From Cryptomeria japonica (taxonomy: Eukaryota > Streptophyta > Pinopsida > Cupressales > Cupressaceae): 64,000 bases of DNA. Positions within the stretch are counted from its first letter, which is position 1, and every line of letters starts with the position of its first letter. Below, in pieces: positions 23,271 to 34,094 of the stretch. The DNA lies in the NCBI RefSeq assembly GCF_030272615.1, contig NC_081406.1:220029497-220093496 (forward strand), written 5' to 3'. The notes beneath the pieces are model-generated. The model did no database searches. It was not told where the DNA came from and worked only from the letters and a program-made list of their open reading frames with translations. The translations under genes were made by a program, and so were the position numbers.

Positions 23271-24980
23271 ATATGACTCTTTAGGACATAATATGGTGTC
23301 TTAGGACACCATATGATCCTTTAGGTGTCATTATGGATCATATAGTGTTCTAAGGGGTCATATGGTGTCCTATGACCCCTTAGGACACCATATGACCCCT
23401 TAGGACATAATACGGTGTCCTTATGGGTTGTATGGACACCCAAGGGGTCATATGGTGTCCTATGGGGCCGTAGGACACCATATGACCCCTTAGGTGTCGT
23501 TATGGGTCGTATGGTGTCGTAAGGGGTCATATGGTGTCCTATGACCCCTTAGGACACCTTATGAGCCCCTAGGACACAATACGGTGTCCTAGGGGGTCAT
23601 ATGGTGTCCTAAGGGGTCATAGGACACCATATGACTCCTTAGGTGTTGTATTGGGTTGTATGGTGTCGTAAGGGGTCATATAGTGTCCTATGACCCCTTA
23701 GGACACAATATGGTGTTGTTATGGGTCGTATGGACACCTAAGGGGTCATATGGTGTTGATATGGGTCGTATGGACACCTAAGGGGTCATATGGTGTCCTA
23801 TGGTTGTTATGGGTCGTATGGACACCTAAGGGGTCATATGGTGTCCTATGGTTGTTATGGGTCGTATGGACACCTAAGGGGTCATATGGTGTCCTATGGG
23901 GCCATAGGACAGCATATGACCCCTTATGTGTCATTATGGGTAGTATGGTGTCGTAAGGGGTCATATGGTGTCATATGACCCCTTAGGACACCATATGACC
24001 CCTTAGGACAGAATATGGTGTCTTTATGGATCGTATGGACACCTAAGGGATCATATGGTGTCCTATGGGGCCATAGGACACCATATGACCCCTTATGTGT
24101 CGTTATGGGTAGTATGGTGTCGTAAGGGGTCATATGGTGTCATATGACCCCTTAGGAAACCATATGACCCCTTAGGACACAATATGGTGTCTTTATGGGT
24201 CGTATGGGCACCTAAGGGGTCATATGGTGTCCTATGGGGCCATAGGACACCATATGACCCCTTAGGTGTCATTATGGGTCGTATGGTGTCGTAAGGGGTC
24301 ATATGGTTTCCTATGACCCCTTAGGACACCATATGACCCCTAGGACACAATATGATGTTGTTATGGGTCATAATGTGTCCTAAGGGGTCATATGGTGTCC
24401 TATGACCCCTTAGGACATAATACAGTGTCATTATGGGTCGTATGGTGTCCTAAGGGGTCATATGGTGTCCTATGCTATGACCCCTTAGGACACCATATGA
24501 CCCCCTAGGACACAATACAGTGTGGTTATTGGTCATATGGTGTCGTATGGGGTCATATGGTGTCGTATGACCCCTTAGGACACCATATGACCCCGTAAAA
24601 CACAATACAGTGTCGTTATGGGTTGTATGGTGTCGTAAGGGGTCATATGGTGTCCTATCACCCCTTAGGAGACCATGTGACCCCCTAGGACATAATACGG
24701 TGTCCTTATGGGTCGTATGGGGTCCTAAGGGGTCATATGGTGTCCTATGACCCCTTAGGACACCATTTGACCCCTTAGGACACAATATGGTAATGTTATG
24801 GGTCATATGGATACCTAAGGTGTCATGTGGTGTCCTATGGGGCCATTGGACACCATATGACCCCTTATGTGTTGTTATGGGTAGTATGGTCTCGTAAGGG
24901 GTGATATGGTGTCATATAACCCCTTAGGACACCATATGACCCCTTTGGACACAATATGGTGTCTTTAAGGGTCGTATGGA
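23271..24980. repeat. Palindromic minisatellite, left block
   Basis: The core GGGGTCATATGGTGTCCTA alternates with its own reverse complement, separated by about 8 nt. This makes many 19-bp-stem hairpins. Variant units contain CACAATACGGTGTCGTTATG and GGGTCGTATGG. Higher-order spacing is variable (~169 bp between some larger units). Long open frames across it (repeating PKGSYGVL and HRTPYDPL) result from the repeat, not from coding. The block ends at 24980, where an LTR begins. Confidence 0.9.
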
Positions 24981-26130
24981 TGATGAATAATAAGAGGGGG
25001 GGTGAATAAGTATGCCAAAACACCTTGCACTAAAACACTTACACAGTCTAGAGATAAACCGATAAAGCAGTCTGACAATCAAACTGGTTATCACAGATAC
25101 AAACCAAAATGCGAATAAACCATTCACCCACAAAAGCAATACAACCATAACACAAGATTTTTGACGTGGAAACCCAACTGGGAAAAACCATGATGAGATG
25201 GAACTCACAAGTCACTATCTGCAGAATAGAAACTAGATCGGTTAAGGTCAGACCGGTTAAGGTCTTACAATGTTCTTCACCAGAATAGATCCTATTAGGA
25301 ATCTCAATCTCTGTTAGGAGATAAGTCCATTTAAAGACTACCTTGTTAGAGGATTTTAGATTCACATGTGTGAACCACCTTGTTAGAGAATTTTAAAAAG
25401 GCTTTGAGGCCTACCCGGTTAAGAGCTACAAACTTGTCAAAGATGTGAGTAATCAACAAGTGTTTGATCTATCTACTAGCACAAACTACTTGGTTAGATC
25501 TAGTATTTCTCACAACTAATGCATTCCAGCATTACTTCAGTCTTCTCTATCTCACTCTTAGTTACAACTCGATCTTTTTTCATAAGATCGCTCTACTCTT
25601 TCACCTTAAACCCTAGCTCAACATAAACCCTATTCACAGCTCTTTCAACCAACTTAAAACCCTAGACATGATGTCCTTTTAAAGGAATCTAATTTCATGT
25701 CGGTCCAATAGGATTACATTACAATTTCCTAGGTCTAGTGAATCTAGACATACTTAGTAACACGACACAAGAATCACCATCAATGTGTCAGCATCGTCAA
25801 ACAATCGGTGGATTGGTAACTCATCACAGAGTGTTACCGGTTCATACAAAATGTCGGTTGCTAGTTTGACAAAAATGAAGACTGGTAAGAATGTGTTGTG
25901 CTGCTTTTCTTCCTCATACCGCTTGTGATCTACGAACCGCTTGGGGTCAACATGCCACTTCAGACCGGGAAACACATTCTGCAAAATCACCACTAGTCAA
26001 AAGACTAGAGTACAACATACCGGTTGGAACGAATACCAGTTGAGCATGAGCTCATACATATAAAGGGGATCTCAATACAAGTGTGTGTCCATCAATGACA
26101 ATCACAACATAAACATAAAAAATGCCAACA
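24981..26130 (-). repeat. 3' LTR of the gag-only element
   Basis: The LTR is 1150 bp. On the minus strand it starts TGTTGGCATTTTTTATG at 26130 and ends ATTATTCATCA at 24981. The polypurine tract AAAGGGGGAGAT is immediately upstream on the minus strand. The C-run before the end (GAGGGGGGG on the plus strand at ~24994) matches the Copia LTRs elsewhere in the window. Confidence 0.8.
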
Positions 26131-26420
26131 ATCTCCCCCTTTGGCATTGATGGCAACACTTAGGAAAATAAAATTTTGACATCTAAGTGTTTTACAACAA
26201 AAACTTGCCATTAACAAAATTGCTCCCCATAAGCATATACACTATCCCTTAATCAATAGAGTGTATAGCAATTTTGCATTCAGAGCATATAGCATATATC
26301 ACAACATATATCAAAATTTCAAAAACAGATACTTCTCCCTCTGATATACTTCTCCCCCTAATATATCAAAATTTTAAAATTTAAGACCATCAAAATTTTA
26401 AAACCATGTACTTCTCCCTC
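26131..26420 (-). promoter_or_regulatory. Multiple polypurine tracts before the 3' LTR
   Basis: On the plus strand these appear as CTCCCCCTTTGG (26133), GCTCCCC (26222), CTTCTCCCTCTGATATACTTCTCCCCC (two tracts near 26335-26360, written here as one landmark) and CTTCTCCCTCTTTG (26410). Only the LTR-proximal tract must prime plus-strand DNA. Repetition of the tract is a known feature of Sireviruses. Confidence 0.65.
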
Positions 26421-26599
26421 TTTGCCAACAATGAAAAAGTAGTATTGCAAAAACCTGTTTCCATATATATATAAAAGAGTTTATGACAATAATGAATAAT
26501 ACTTGTCAAAAACCGCTTTGTAGTCCTGCAAAAATTGTTTCATGGAGAGAGACCAGGACTCAAGTAGGGAGGTCGCCACTTCTTTCTCTATCTGCATTT

Positions 26600-29500
26600 G
26601 TGATACTTTTTCCTCCATGGCATCTATTGTGCTCAGTTCTTGGGTAACTATCAGTGCTTCCAGGTTCGGATAGCATTTTTGAAGAATTTGCAGTCATGGA
26701 AGTAATACCAGTTAAAGTTCCTGCAAATCCCTAGATCTTGTGCTGATCTCTTGCTCTATCTTGGCTGACTGGATCTGGAACCAGTGAATGGTTTGCCCAT
26801 ATGCTGCAAAGGAGTCGTAAGGAGTCTTGAATGTGCTTAAGTAGGAATGTAAGTCCGTTTGAAGCTGTTGCTTCTTAGCTAGCACATCATCACAAAATAG
26901 ATGAGGTTGATAGATTTTGCTGAGTAGCAAGTTTCCCTCATCCAAAGCACTCCTTATGTCCTTTTGATCTTTTAACAGTTCAGTCCTAAGCTCATTCAGT
27001 TTCTTCACCAGAGCAACATTAAGAGCCTTTTGGTGCTCTTTCTTTACATTGGCCTCAACTACTTCTTCTAGGCTCTGTTGCTAATCATCCACTACAGTAC
27101 ATAGAAGTTTGAGTTGTGCTAGTGATGATTCAGTGTCAGGAAGATTAGTACCGGGGATTAAACCGGTGAGTGTGTCTACAACTGCCTGAATGATGTCTTG
27201 TTCATTTTTCTTGTGGATGATCTCAAGGTGCTCTTGAGAAACTTTGATGCTCTGCATAAGTTTTGACTCACTTGCAAATTGGAGATCGATAGGACTAGAG
27301 AGATCAACCAGTGAGGGTTGACTTTTGGTTGCCTTCGGAGTCTCCACCTGAGAGCTTTTTGTCACTTCACGTCCCTTAGCTTCTTCAGCTTTCTTCTTTT
27401 CCGCTTCTCTTCTCTTCTCTTCTTCCTTGTCTTCTTCTGCCTTTTTCTTCTCCTCTGCTCTCCTCTTCTACTCTTCCTTTTCTTCTTCTTCCCTCTTCTT
27501 CTTCTCTTCCTCTTCCTTTTTCTTCTTTTCTTCCTCTTCCTTCTTCTTTTCTTCCTCTTCCTTTTTCTTCTTTTCTTCCTCTTCCTTCTTCTTTTCTTCT
27601 TCTTCCTTCTTCCTCTTTTCTTCTTTGTCCTCTTCTTCTTTCTTTTTCCTTTCTTCTTCTTGCTTCTTTTTCTCTTCATCTTTTCTTTTCTCCTCTTCCT
27701 CTTTCTTTTTCTCTTCCTCCTTTCTCTGTTTCTCATCTTCATCCTTCTTCTTTTTCTCTTCTTCTTTGTCTTTTGCCGCTTGCTGTGTGTCCACAGCTTG
27801 TTCACCACCCTGATCGGCTTGTTGCCCCTATTCAGTTCCCTCAGATGGTATATCCTAAGTGACATCTTCTATATCCAGGGCATCGACATCTATGGTGTCG
27901 ATTGGTTCCTCCACCAGGTTTCCTTCTTCATCAAAAACTTCATCTAGTTTGGAAATAATCGGTTCCTTTTCTGCTTGGAGGTTGGCCATTCGAGCTTTGT
28001 GTGAACTGATAGCATGGGCCATGTGTTGATGTGTATCCTTTTCTACATCATCAACTCTCCCTTCCAACAACCAGAGTCTTCTTCTCCTTGTGAAGAAGAG
28101 ACCTTTATTTTGATCTAATACATCAAATAATTATGAGTTTGAGAGTTTGGGGAAGTAATGTGCAAAAACTTTCTCCCTAATCTCTTCTTCCTTTTCAATG
28201 GCAATGTGCCATTTGTTATCCAATGCTTTATACAATGAATCTGGTGTCTGAGATTTAATCTCTGATGGTGACCGGTCATTTTTACATAAATAAAGAATAA
28301 TCTCCTGTAGTACTTCATCTTTTTCCTCACTATTGAAATCATCATAATAACCAATTGAATCATGAAGTAACTTTCTCCTAATATTCTTTACTATTCTTTG
28401 ACAATGTGTCAAAGTTTTGTAAGAGGAGCTATCTATATTTATTGGTGCGGATGTTGCCGGTTCATTCTTCTTCACCTTCTTGGTCTGTCTAGCCTTCTTT
28501 GGTTGTTCATCAAACTCAGTTTCTTCGGAGTTCAGTTCATTTGCCTTAGTCTTCCTCTTTCATTCGAAGACTTTTGCCGGTGACCACTTGGCCACTTTTG
28601 GAGTCTCAGTGGTAGCTGGTGTTGATGCCACAGGCATTGCCTTGGCTTTCTTGGCTTTTGGTTCTTTTCCCTTCTTCACTGATGGTTCTTCAACCGGTGC
28701 GGTCCTCTCCAAGTAGGTTCTAGTTCGCTTCGCCTTTGGATCAAGAGGTGAGGCAATAAGGGTTGAAGCATACCCTTCCAGCATGTCATACATGACTTCA
28801 TAGCCCATAGGCTCCACTTCCTCCATTCTAGGCTCAACAGCCTCCATTAGACATTTGTCCACCTGAATAGTGAAACAGATGTCATCTTCATACTTCTTCA
28901 CTATGTCACCTAAGATTCACATCCTCTAACTCATTTTTCTTTTGAACTCATCAAAGTATTTGTTCAGGATCTCAGGGTAGCTAGTTCCAATGGCTTGCAC
29001 ACTTTCCTTTATCTGCTTGGTTACCGATTGGTCAGGGGACCATTGGACATCTCCTACACCCGGAAAGTAGCCTTGGAAATAGAAAAACAATCCTACCAAT
29101 ATTTGTCCAAATTTAAATCTCAGTGATTTGTCCTTTTTGATTGCCTTGAGATTTGACAGGAGTTGCCTTTGCATACTGGTGCATAGGTCAAATGATTTAT
29201 CCTCTATAATCATCTGATAAGTGGCATTTACCACTGCAGCAGATATAGAATTAATCTTGCTGGCTGAGAATGTCCTATAACCTACCACCATGTAGGCGTA
29301 TTTTACCAATTCATCCTTGATAGAATTAACTGTCATACCTCGTGAATCACTTGTCGAACTGGTGAGCTTGGTCATTTCTATTTTGCTTACCGTTCTCGAG
29401 GCTGGTACTTCCCCTGTGTTGTAGAAACTGGTGACTGCATGAATTGCCTTAGGTGTGATATGATGCGTTCTCTCCAGGTACATCTTGTCACCATGGACTC

Positions 29501-29825
29501 TGCTCAGGATGATTCTAATGTGATCCTCTGTGTAATCTTCTAGAAAATACACTGCATTATGTAGTTTCTTCTTCTCTAAGATACTGAACTCCGGTTTGAT
29601 CCTTTTGTCCTTACCGCAAAATAGACCTAATTGAGTATGAATGGCTAAGGACCCTAGGTCTTCTATCTTGCAATCAATATAGTCTGAAATTCCTTCTTCG
29701 ACTATGACTCCAACTGGGACTTGTGACAAAGCATTATACTTGGACTTCCTCTGAGTGAAATTTTCTGACTCAATGGATGTGCTTGAACTAGTATGAGATG
29801 TGGAAGCCATTGAACAGTATTTCAA
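26600..29825 (-). pseudogene. Extra ORF of the gag-only LTR element, coiled-coil rich
   Basis: The best-preserved part is 29825-28926 (299 codons, or 294 from the Met at 29810, MASTSHTSS). It is soluble-looking, without a signal peptide, and ends FDEFKRKMS. The frame then shifts and continues in pieces: 28901-28560, 28475-28131, 28070-27855, an extreme Lys/Glu stretch (27794-27468, KKKEEEEKKK-type), 27365-27081 and 27008-26712, which look like coiled coil. A TATA-like box lies ~250 bp upstream. I do not recognise the protein. By position it corresponds to the extra ORF that some plant Copia elements carry near the 3' LTR; a captured host gene is the alternative. Confidence 0.55.
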
Positions 29826-30067
29826 GAATACGAAAAATACCTTTCAAACATGAATTTAGGGCTTCCTGATTCTACTTTGCTTCGCTCTCTGTCGGATGCC
29901 AAATCACTGCTTTGAGTTCTCCATTGCCGATTGCAAACTATATTTGAATATCCTTCAAATCTCTCCAATTCCTCGAAATCTAAGCTCAAATCACCTTCTC
30001 TTCACTCTATACTTGAAAAATTTTCTTCGCTCGAAAAATAGATAGTGAGAAATGATTTGAAAATTGC

Positions 30068-30074
30068 ATTTATA
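30068..30074 (-). promoter_or_regulatory. TATA-like box upstream of the extra ORF
   Basis: TATAAAT on the minus strand lies about 260 bp before the ORF start at 29810, in a 430-bp stretch with no coding capacity between gag and the extra ORF. The position suits an internal promoter, but this rests on one motif. Confidence 0.35.
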
Positions 30075-30254
30075 CATGTCTCTCACCTACCATCATTAAT
30101 GCTCCTATATTAGGGCATAAACCCTAATCTGCCTCTTTACTGTTTCCTATCTTCTGCCAAGCGATAGGTGCAACATACCGGTTAAGGTCTTTTACCAGTG
30201 TTAACCGGGGGTTCGAAAGTATTTTACCATTTGCTCCCCCTATGCCTTTGAGGC

Positions 30255-30945
30255 TTAGTTTGCCAGTTCAGATATTTCCACACTGGGTGCAGAAACCGGT
30301 TCCTCCTCCAATAATACTGGTTTCTTCTTCCATACTTTCTTCATGTCTTCTTGAACTTTTTCAACATCTATTTCTACTTCCTGAGTGACTGGTATATTGT
30401 CAGATATACTTTTTCTGCTTTTGCAAAATCTTGCAATGTGACCCGGTTTTATGCAGTGATAGCAAACAAGTCCAGGTGCTCTCCAAGGTCCATTGTACAT
30501 GTTTCCATTCTTCCTTCTGCATGTTGCAGCAGTGTGACCATGACCATGACAGATCATACAACTTTCTCTCCATCCGGTTGCCACTTGATGACCACCGCTT
30601 CTTGATTGATGATTGAAGACATTAAACTGGTTGTGGTTCCAGTTCGTAAAAGATTCAGGACCAGTTCCTTTGGTCCTCTAAGGATATCTTCCGATGTTAT
30701 CCATTACAGACCTGCATTCAAATGCTCTATGCCCAAACTTGTTGCATGCATAACAATGACCATTGAACTTATTGGATCTAGGTATATTGTTGATAAAATA
30801 AGGAAAATTATTGTAGGCTTTTGTCTTACACACATTGGCAGTGTGTCCTTCATTAAGACAGTTAAAGCAAATAGGTTTGAATTTTTGCTTACCTTTTCCT
30901 TTGAGTGCCGGTTGCTTCTTTGATGCTTCAACATTTGTCTTTGAG
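30255..30945 (-). pseudogene. Gag C-terminus with four CCHC zinc knuckles
   Basis: One minus-strand frame of about 230 codons contains CFNCLNEGHTANVC, CYACNKFGHRAFEC, CMICHGHGHTAATC and CYHCIKPGHIARFC. A single TAG (30678-30676) divides it between the second and third knuckle; the frame is the same on both sides. It ends SELAN, stop at 30255. Upstream, the frame runs straight into minisatellite sequence at 30945, so the capsid domain is lost. Such knuckles bind element RNA for packaging. Four in a row is more than the one or two usual in Copia gag. Confidence 0.75.
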
Positions 30946-32745
30946 GGGTCATATGGTGTCCTATGGGTCCATAGGACACCATATGACCCCTTAGGTGTTG
31001 TTATGGGTCGTATGGTGTCGTAAGGGGTCATATGGTGTTCTATGATACCTTAGGACACCATATGACCCCCTAGAACACAATACGGTGTCATTGTGGGTCG
31101 TATGGTGTCCTAAGGGGTCATATGGTGTCCTATGACCACTTAGGACACGATATGACCCCTTAGGACATAGTACGGTGTCCTTATGGGTCGTACGGTGTCC
31201 TAAGGGTTCATAGGGTGTCCTAAGACCCCTTAGGACACCATATGACCCCTTACAACACAACATGGTGTCGTTATGGGTTGTATATGACACCATATGACCC
31301 CTTAGGATAGAATATGGTGTCTTTATGGTTCGTATGGACACCTAAGGGGTCATATGGTGTCCTATGGAGCCATAGGACACCATATTACCCCTTAGGTGTC
31401 GTTATGGGTCGTATCATGTCGTAAGGGGTCATAAGGTGTCCTATGACCCCTTAGGACACCATATAACACCCTAGGACACAATACGGTGTCGTTATGGGTC
31501 GTATGGTTTCGTAAGGGGTCATATGGTGTCCTATGACCCCTTAAGACTCCATATGACCCCCTAGGACACAATACGGTGTCACTATGGGTCATATGGTGTC
31601 CTAAGGGGTCATATGGTGTCCTATGACCCCTTAGGACACCATATGACCCCTTAGGACACAATATGGTGTTGTTATGAGTCATATGGACACCTAAGGGGTC
31701 ATATGGTTTCCTATGGGGCCATAGGACACCATATGACCCCTTATGTGTTGTTATGGGTAGTATGGTGTCGTAATGGGTCATATGGTATCATATGACCCCT
31801 TAGGACACAATATGGTGTCTTTATGGGTCGTATGGTTTTGTAAGGGGTCATATGGTGTCCTATGACCCCTTAGGACACCATATGACCCCCTAGGACACAA
31901 TACGGTGTCGTTATGGGTCGTATGGTGTCCTAAGGGGTCATATGGTGTCCTATGACCCTTTAGGACACAATATGACACCTTAGGACACAATACGATGTCG
32001 TTATGGGTCGTATGGTGTCCTAAGGGGTCATATGGTGTGACACCATATGACCCCTTAGGACACCATATGACCCCTTAGGACACAATATGGTGTCGTTATG
32101 GGTTGTATGGACACCTAAGGGATCATATGGTGTCCTATGGGGCATAGGACACCATATGACCCCTTATGTGTCATTATGGGTAGTATGGTGTCGTAAGGGG
32201 TCATATGGTGTCATATGACCCCTTAGGACACAATATGGTGTCTTTATGGGTCGCATGGATACCTAAGGGGTCATATGGTGTCCTATGGGGCCATAGGACA
32301 CCATGTGACCCCTTAGGTGTTGTTATGGGTTGTATGGTGTCATAAGGGGTCATATGATGTCCTATGACCCCTTAGGACACCATATGACCCCCTAGGACAC
32401 AATACGATGTCATTATGGGTAGTATGGTGTCGTAAGGGGTCATATGGTGTGCTATGACCCCTTAGGACACCATATGACCCCTTAGGACACAATACGGTGT
32501 CGTTATGGGTCATATGGACACCTAAGGGGTCATATGGTGTCGTATGGGGCCATAGGACACCATATGACCCCTTAGGTGTCGTTATGCGTCGTATGGTAAC
32601 CTATGGTGTCATTATAGGTCCTATGGTAACCTAAGAGGTCATGTGGTGTCCTTTGACCCCTTAGGACACCATATGACCCCTTAGGTGTCATTAGGGGTCA
32701 TTTTGTGTCCTAAGGGGTCATATGGTGTCCTATGACCCCTTTGGA
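30946..32745. repeat. Palindromic minisatellite, right block
   Basis: This is the same repeat as at 23271-24980, resuming directly after the truncated gag frame. It contains many copies of GGGGTCATATGGTGTCCTA and its reverse complement. It ends at TATGACCCCTTTGG near 32745. Confidence 0.9.
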
Positions 32746-32832
32746 CCTAGAGAGAGGAGCGAGTGAGGAAAAAACCGAGGGAAAGTGGTGAGAGCTAGAG
32801 AGGGGAGGGATAAAGAAGAGTTTGTATCTATT

Positions 32833-33208
32833 CCACATTTGGTGTGGGCCAAATAAGGAGAGTGCCAAATGTGGCCATAGAAACCCCCATCTCACCTCTC
32901 CCTTCTTTATCTCCCTTCCCTCATAGTTCCATCTCTCTCTATGAACTAGATCTAATATTCTCTCTCTCCCCTTACCTCTTCTCGGGCTCTTCATTCTTAT
33001 AGATACATACTCTTATTTGTCCCTCCAATTTGTAGCTCTCACAATTCCTTTATTCTGCTATCCCTCAAGCTATCTCCCTCTTCATCCTTATTTGGGATGT
33101 GCCAAATGTGGAATATGGACCACATTTGGCGTGCGCCAAATGGAATATCCATTCATCACATTTGGCATACACCAAATAGGGCACTCACCATATTTGGCGA
33201 GCGCCAAA
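32833..33208. repeat. Cluster of TTTGGC....GCCAAA palindromes
   Basis: Sites at 32839-32854 (degenerate), 33125-33140 (TTTGGCGTGCGCCAAA), 33161-33176 (degenerate) and 33193-33208 (TTTGGCGAGCGCCAAA). Larger inverted repeats join them: CCACATTTGG at 32833-32842 with CCAAATGTGG at 32865-32874, and GCCAAATGTGG with its complement at 33101-33130. The cluster lies ~0.9-1.3 kb inside the right end, a place where transposase- or host-factor-binding sites often lie (inference). Confidence 0.7.
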
Positions 33209-33820
33209 TGGCCCGCTTTGGGAAACACCAAACCTATGGTTTAGATTTGCCTTGGGCATCCAACCCAAAGGTTTGGACGACCATTTCAGGCTAGAGACAT
33301 GTTTTTGTCAGAACATTGAAAATTTTGACATATTTTTGGTCGTGCTCTCCATCAGGTTTGCATGTGTTTCAATGAAGTTAAAAAAAAATATTGTGGTAAT
33401 CTTGAACTCCCTCTTAGCTATCCAAAAATGTAATTTATTTCAAATTTTGATTTCGTTAAGTCTTTCATCTATAATTTCTTTTGTTAGTGTGTCCATTTTT
33501 TGTCAAAAACCAACATGCACTATTTTGGGTATAGATTGTTACACGTTCATTCGATTTTGAAAAAAATTACATTTTTAAAAACTAGACTCCATTCTACAGA
33601 ATTTAAAAAAAAAAAGTTTTGATTTTTGATTTGTTTTCAATGATTTTAGGGGGGAGCATGCTCAAATTTCTATTTTTCAGGATGTGTCCACTTCGAAAAT
33701 TAGTAAAAAATCATATACTCATTAAAAAATTAGCTGAAAATTCGGGCATAAACTACAAGGTGTTAGCTAATTTCTCACTGAAGCGATTTTAAAAGTTTAA
33801 AAAAAAAAGTTAACATTTTA

Positions 33821-33887
33821 GGGGGGCCACAACAGATGCTATGTTATGTTTTTTGCATAAAAACAGGACCACTTTTTGTGGCCCCCC
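33821..33887. repeat. 12-bp inverted repeat (hairpin)
   Basis: GGGGGGCCACAA at 33821-33832 is perfectly complementary to TTGTGGCCCCCC at 33876-33887, with a 43-nt loop. It lies ~200 bp inside the right terminal repeat. Confidence 0.8.
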
Positions 33888-34066
33888 TTTTTGAAGCCCT
33901 TAATCTCCACCATTTTCAAAAAAAATTAGTAGTTTAGAAAGTAGACTCGAAGCACTCTGACTCTTGTTCTTGTTGCATCTTCAAATTTGGAGTGTAACTA
34001 TTTTCAATTTGTCGTTGAAGTTTAGACTTTGCTGATTTCAGAAAAAAGTGGCATCTTAAGACCCCC

Positions 34067-34094
34067 TTTTGGTACCACAACTTGGTGCACATAC
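34067..34094 (-). repeat. Right terminal inverted repeat
   Basis: The plus strand reads TTTTGGTACC... to ...GGTGCACATAC. Its reverse complement matches 11927-11954 at 26 of 28 bases. Beyond 34094 the flanking AT-rich repeat resumes with CAACAATAACACACC. Confidence 0.85.

Larger units (their letters stand above)
24981..30945 (-). mobile_element. LTR element with gag region, extra ORF and no pol, 5' truncated
   Basis: A minus-strand LTR retroelement was inserted into the palindromic minisatellite. In transcription order it holds: gag C-terminus with four zinc knuckles (30945-30255), a gap with a TATA-like box, a long lysine/glutamate-rich extra reading frame (29825-26600), several purine tracts, and the 3' LTR (24981-26130). 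No protease, integrase, reverse transcriptase or RNase H was found. The 5' LTR and N-terminal gag are missing, with minisatellite directly abutting the gag frame at 30945. It is non-autonomous and resembles gag-bearing TR-GAG/LARD-type elements. The several purine tracts recall the Sirevirus branch of Copia. Confidence 0.75.
11927..34094. mobile_element. Giant (~22 kb) DNA transposon with 28-bp terminal inverted repeats
   Basis: The ends are inverted repeats that match in 26 of 28 positions. Sequence outside the two ends joins into one continuous copy of the flanking AT-rich repeat, whose unoccupied relatives are at 11290 and 34830 in this window. The whole interval therefore behaves as one insertion. 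It contains a plus-strand multi-exon gene, a minus-strand transposase-like gene, a 359-bp tandem array, a palindromic minisatellite and palindromic sites near the right end. Later insertions inside it are a solo LTR (14705-15413) and a gag-only LTR element (24981-30945), so the original length was about 15.5 kb. The target-site duplication is not resolved and the superfamily is not identified. Both genes carry nonsense codons, so this copy is inactive. Confidence 0.7.

Noticed and set aside
27318-27947. Plus-strand 209-codon frame rich in Phe, Leu and Ser
   Set aside because: It is the complement of the Lys/Glu codon run in the minus-strand extra ORF; the composition is a shadow effect and not a membrane protein.
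23321-32000. Many 60-130-codon frames repeating SYGVL and HRTPYDPL
   Set aside because: They only mirror the palindromic minisatellite. Unit spacing is not a multiple of three, and frames occur on both strands, so they are not evidence of a gene.
23271-32745. CRISPR-like array
   Set aside because: The repeats are variable, inverted relative to one another and without uniform unique spacers, and the genome is a plant's.
11927-34094. Helitron or CACTA assignment of the giant element
   Set aside because: The ends are inverted repeats and do not begin CACTA, there is no Rep/helicase, and the transposase-like core does not show motifs I recognise from CACTA, hAT or Mutator proteins.
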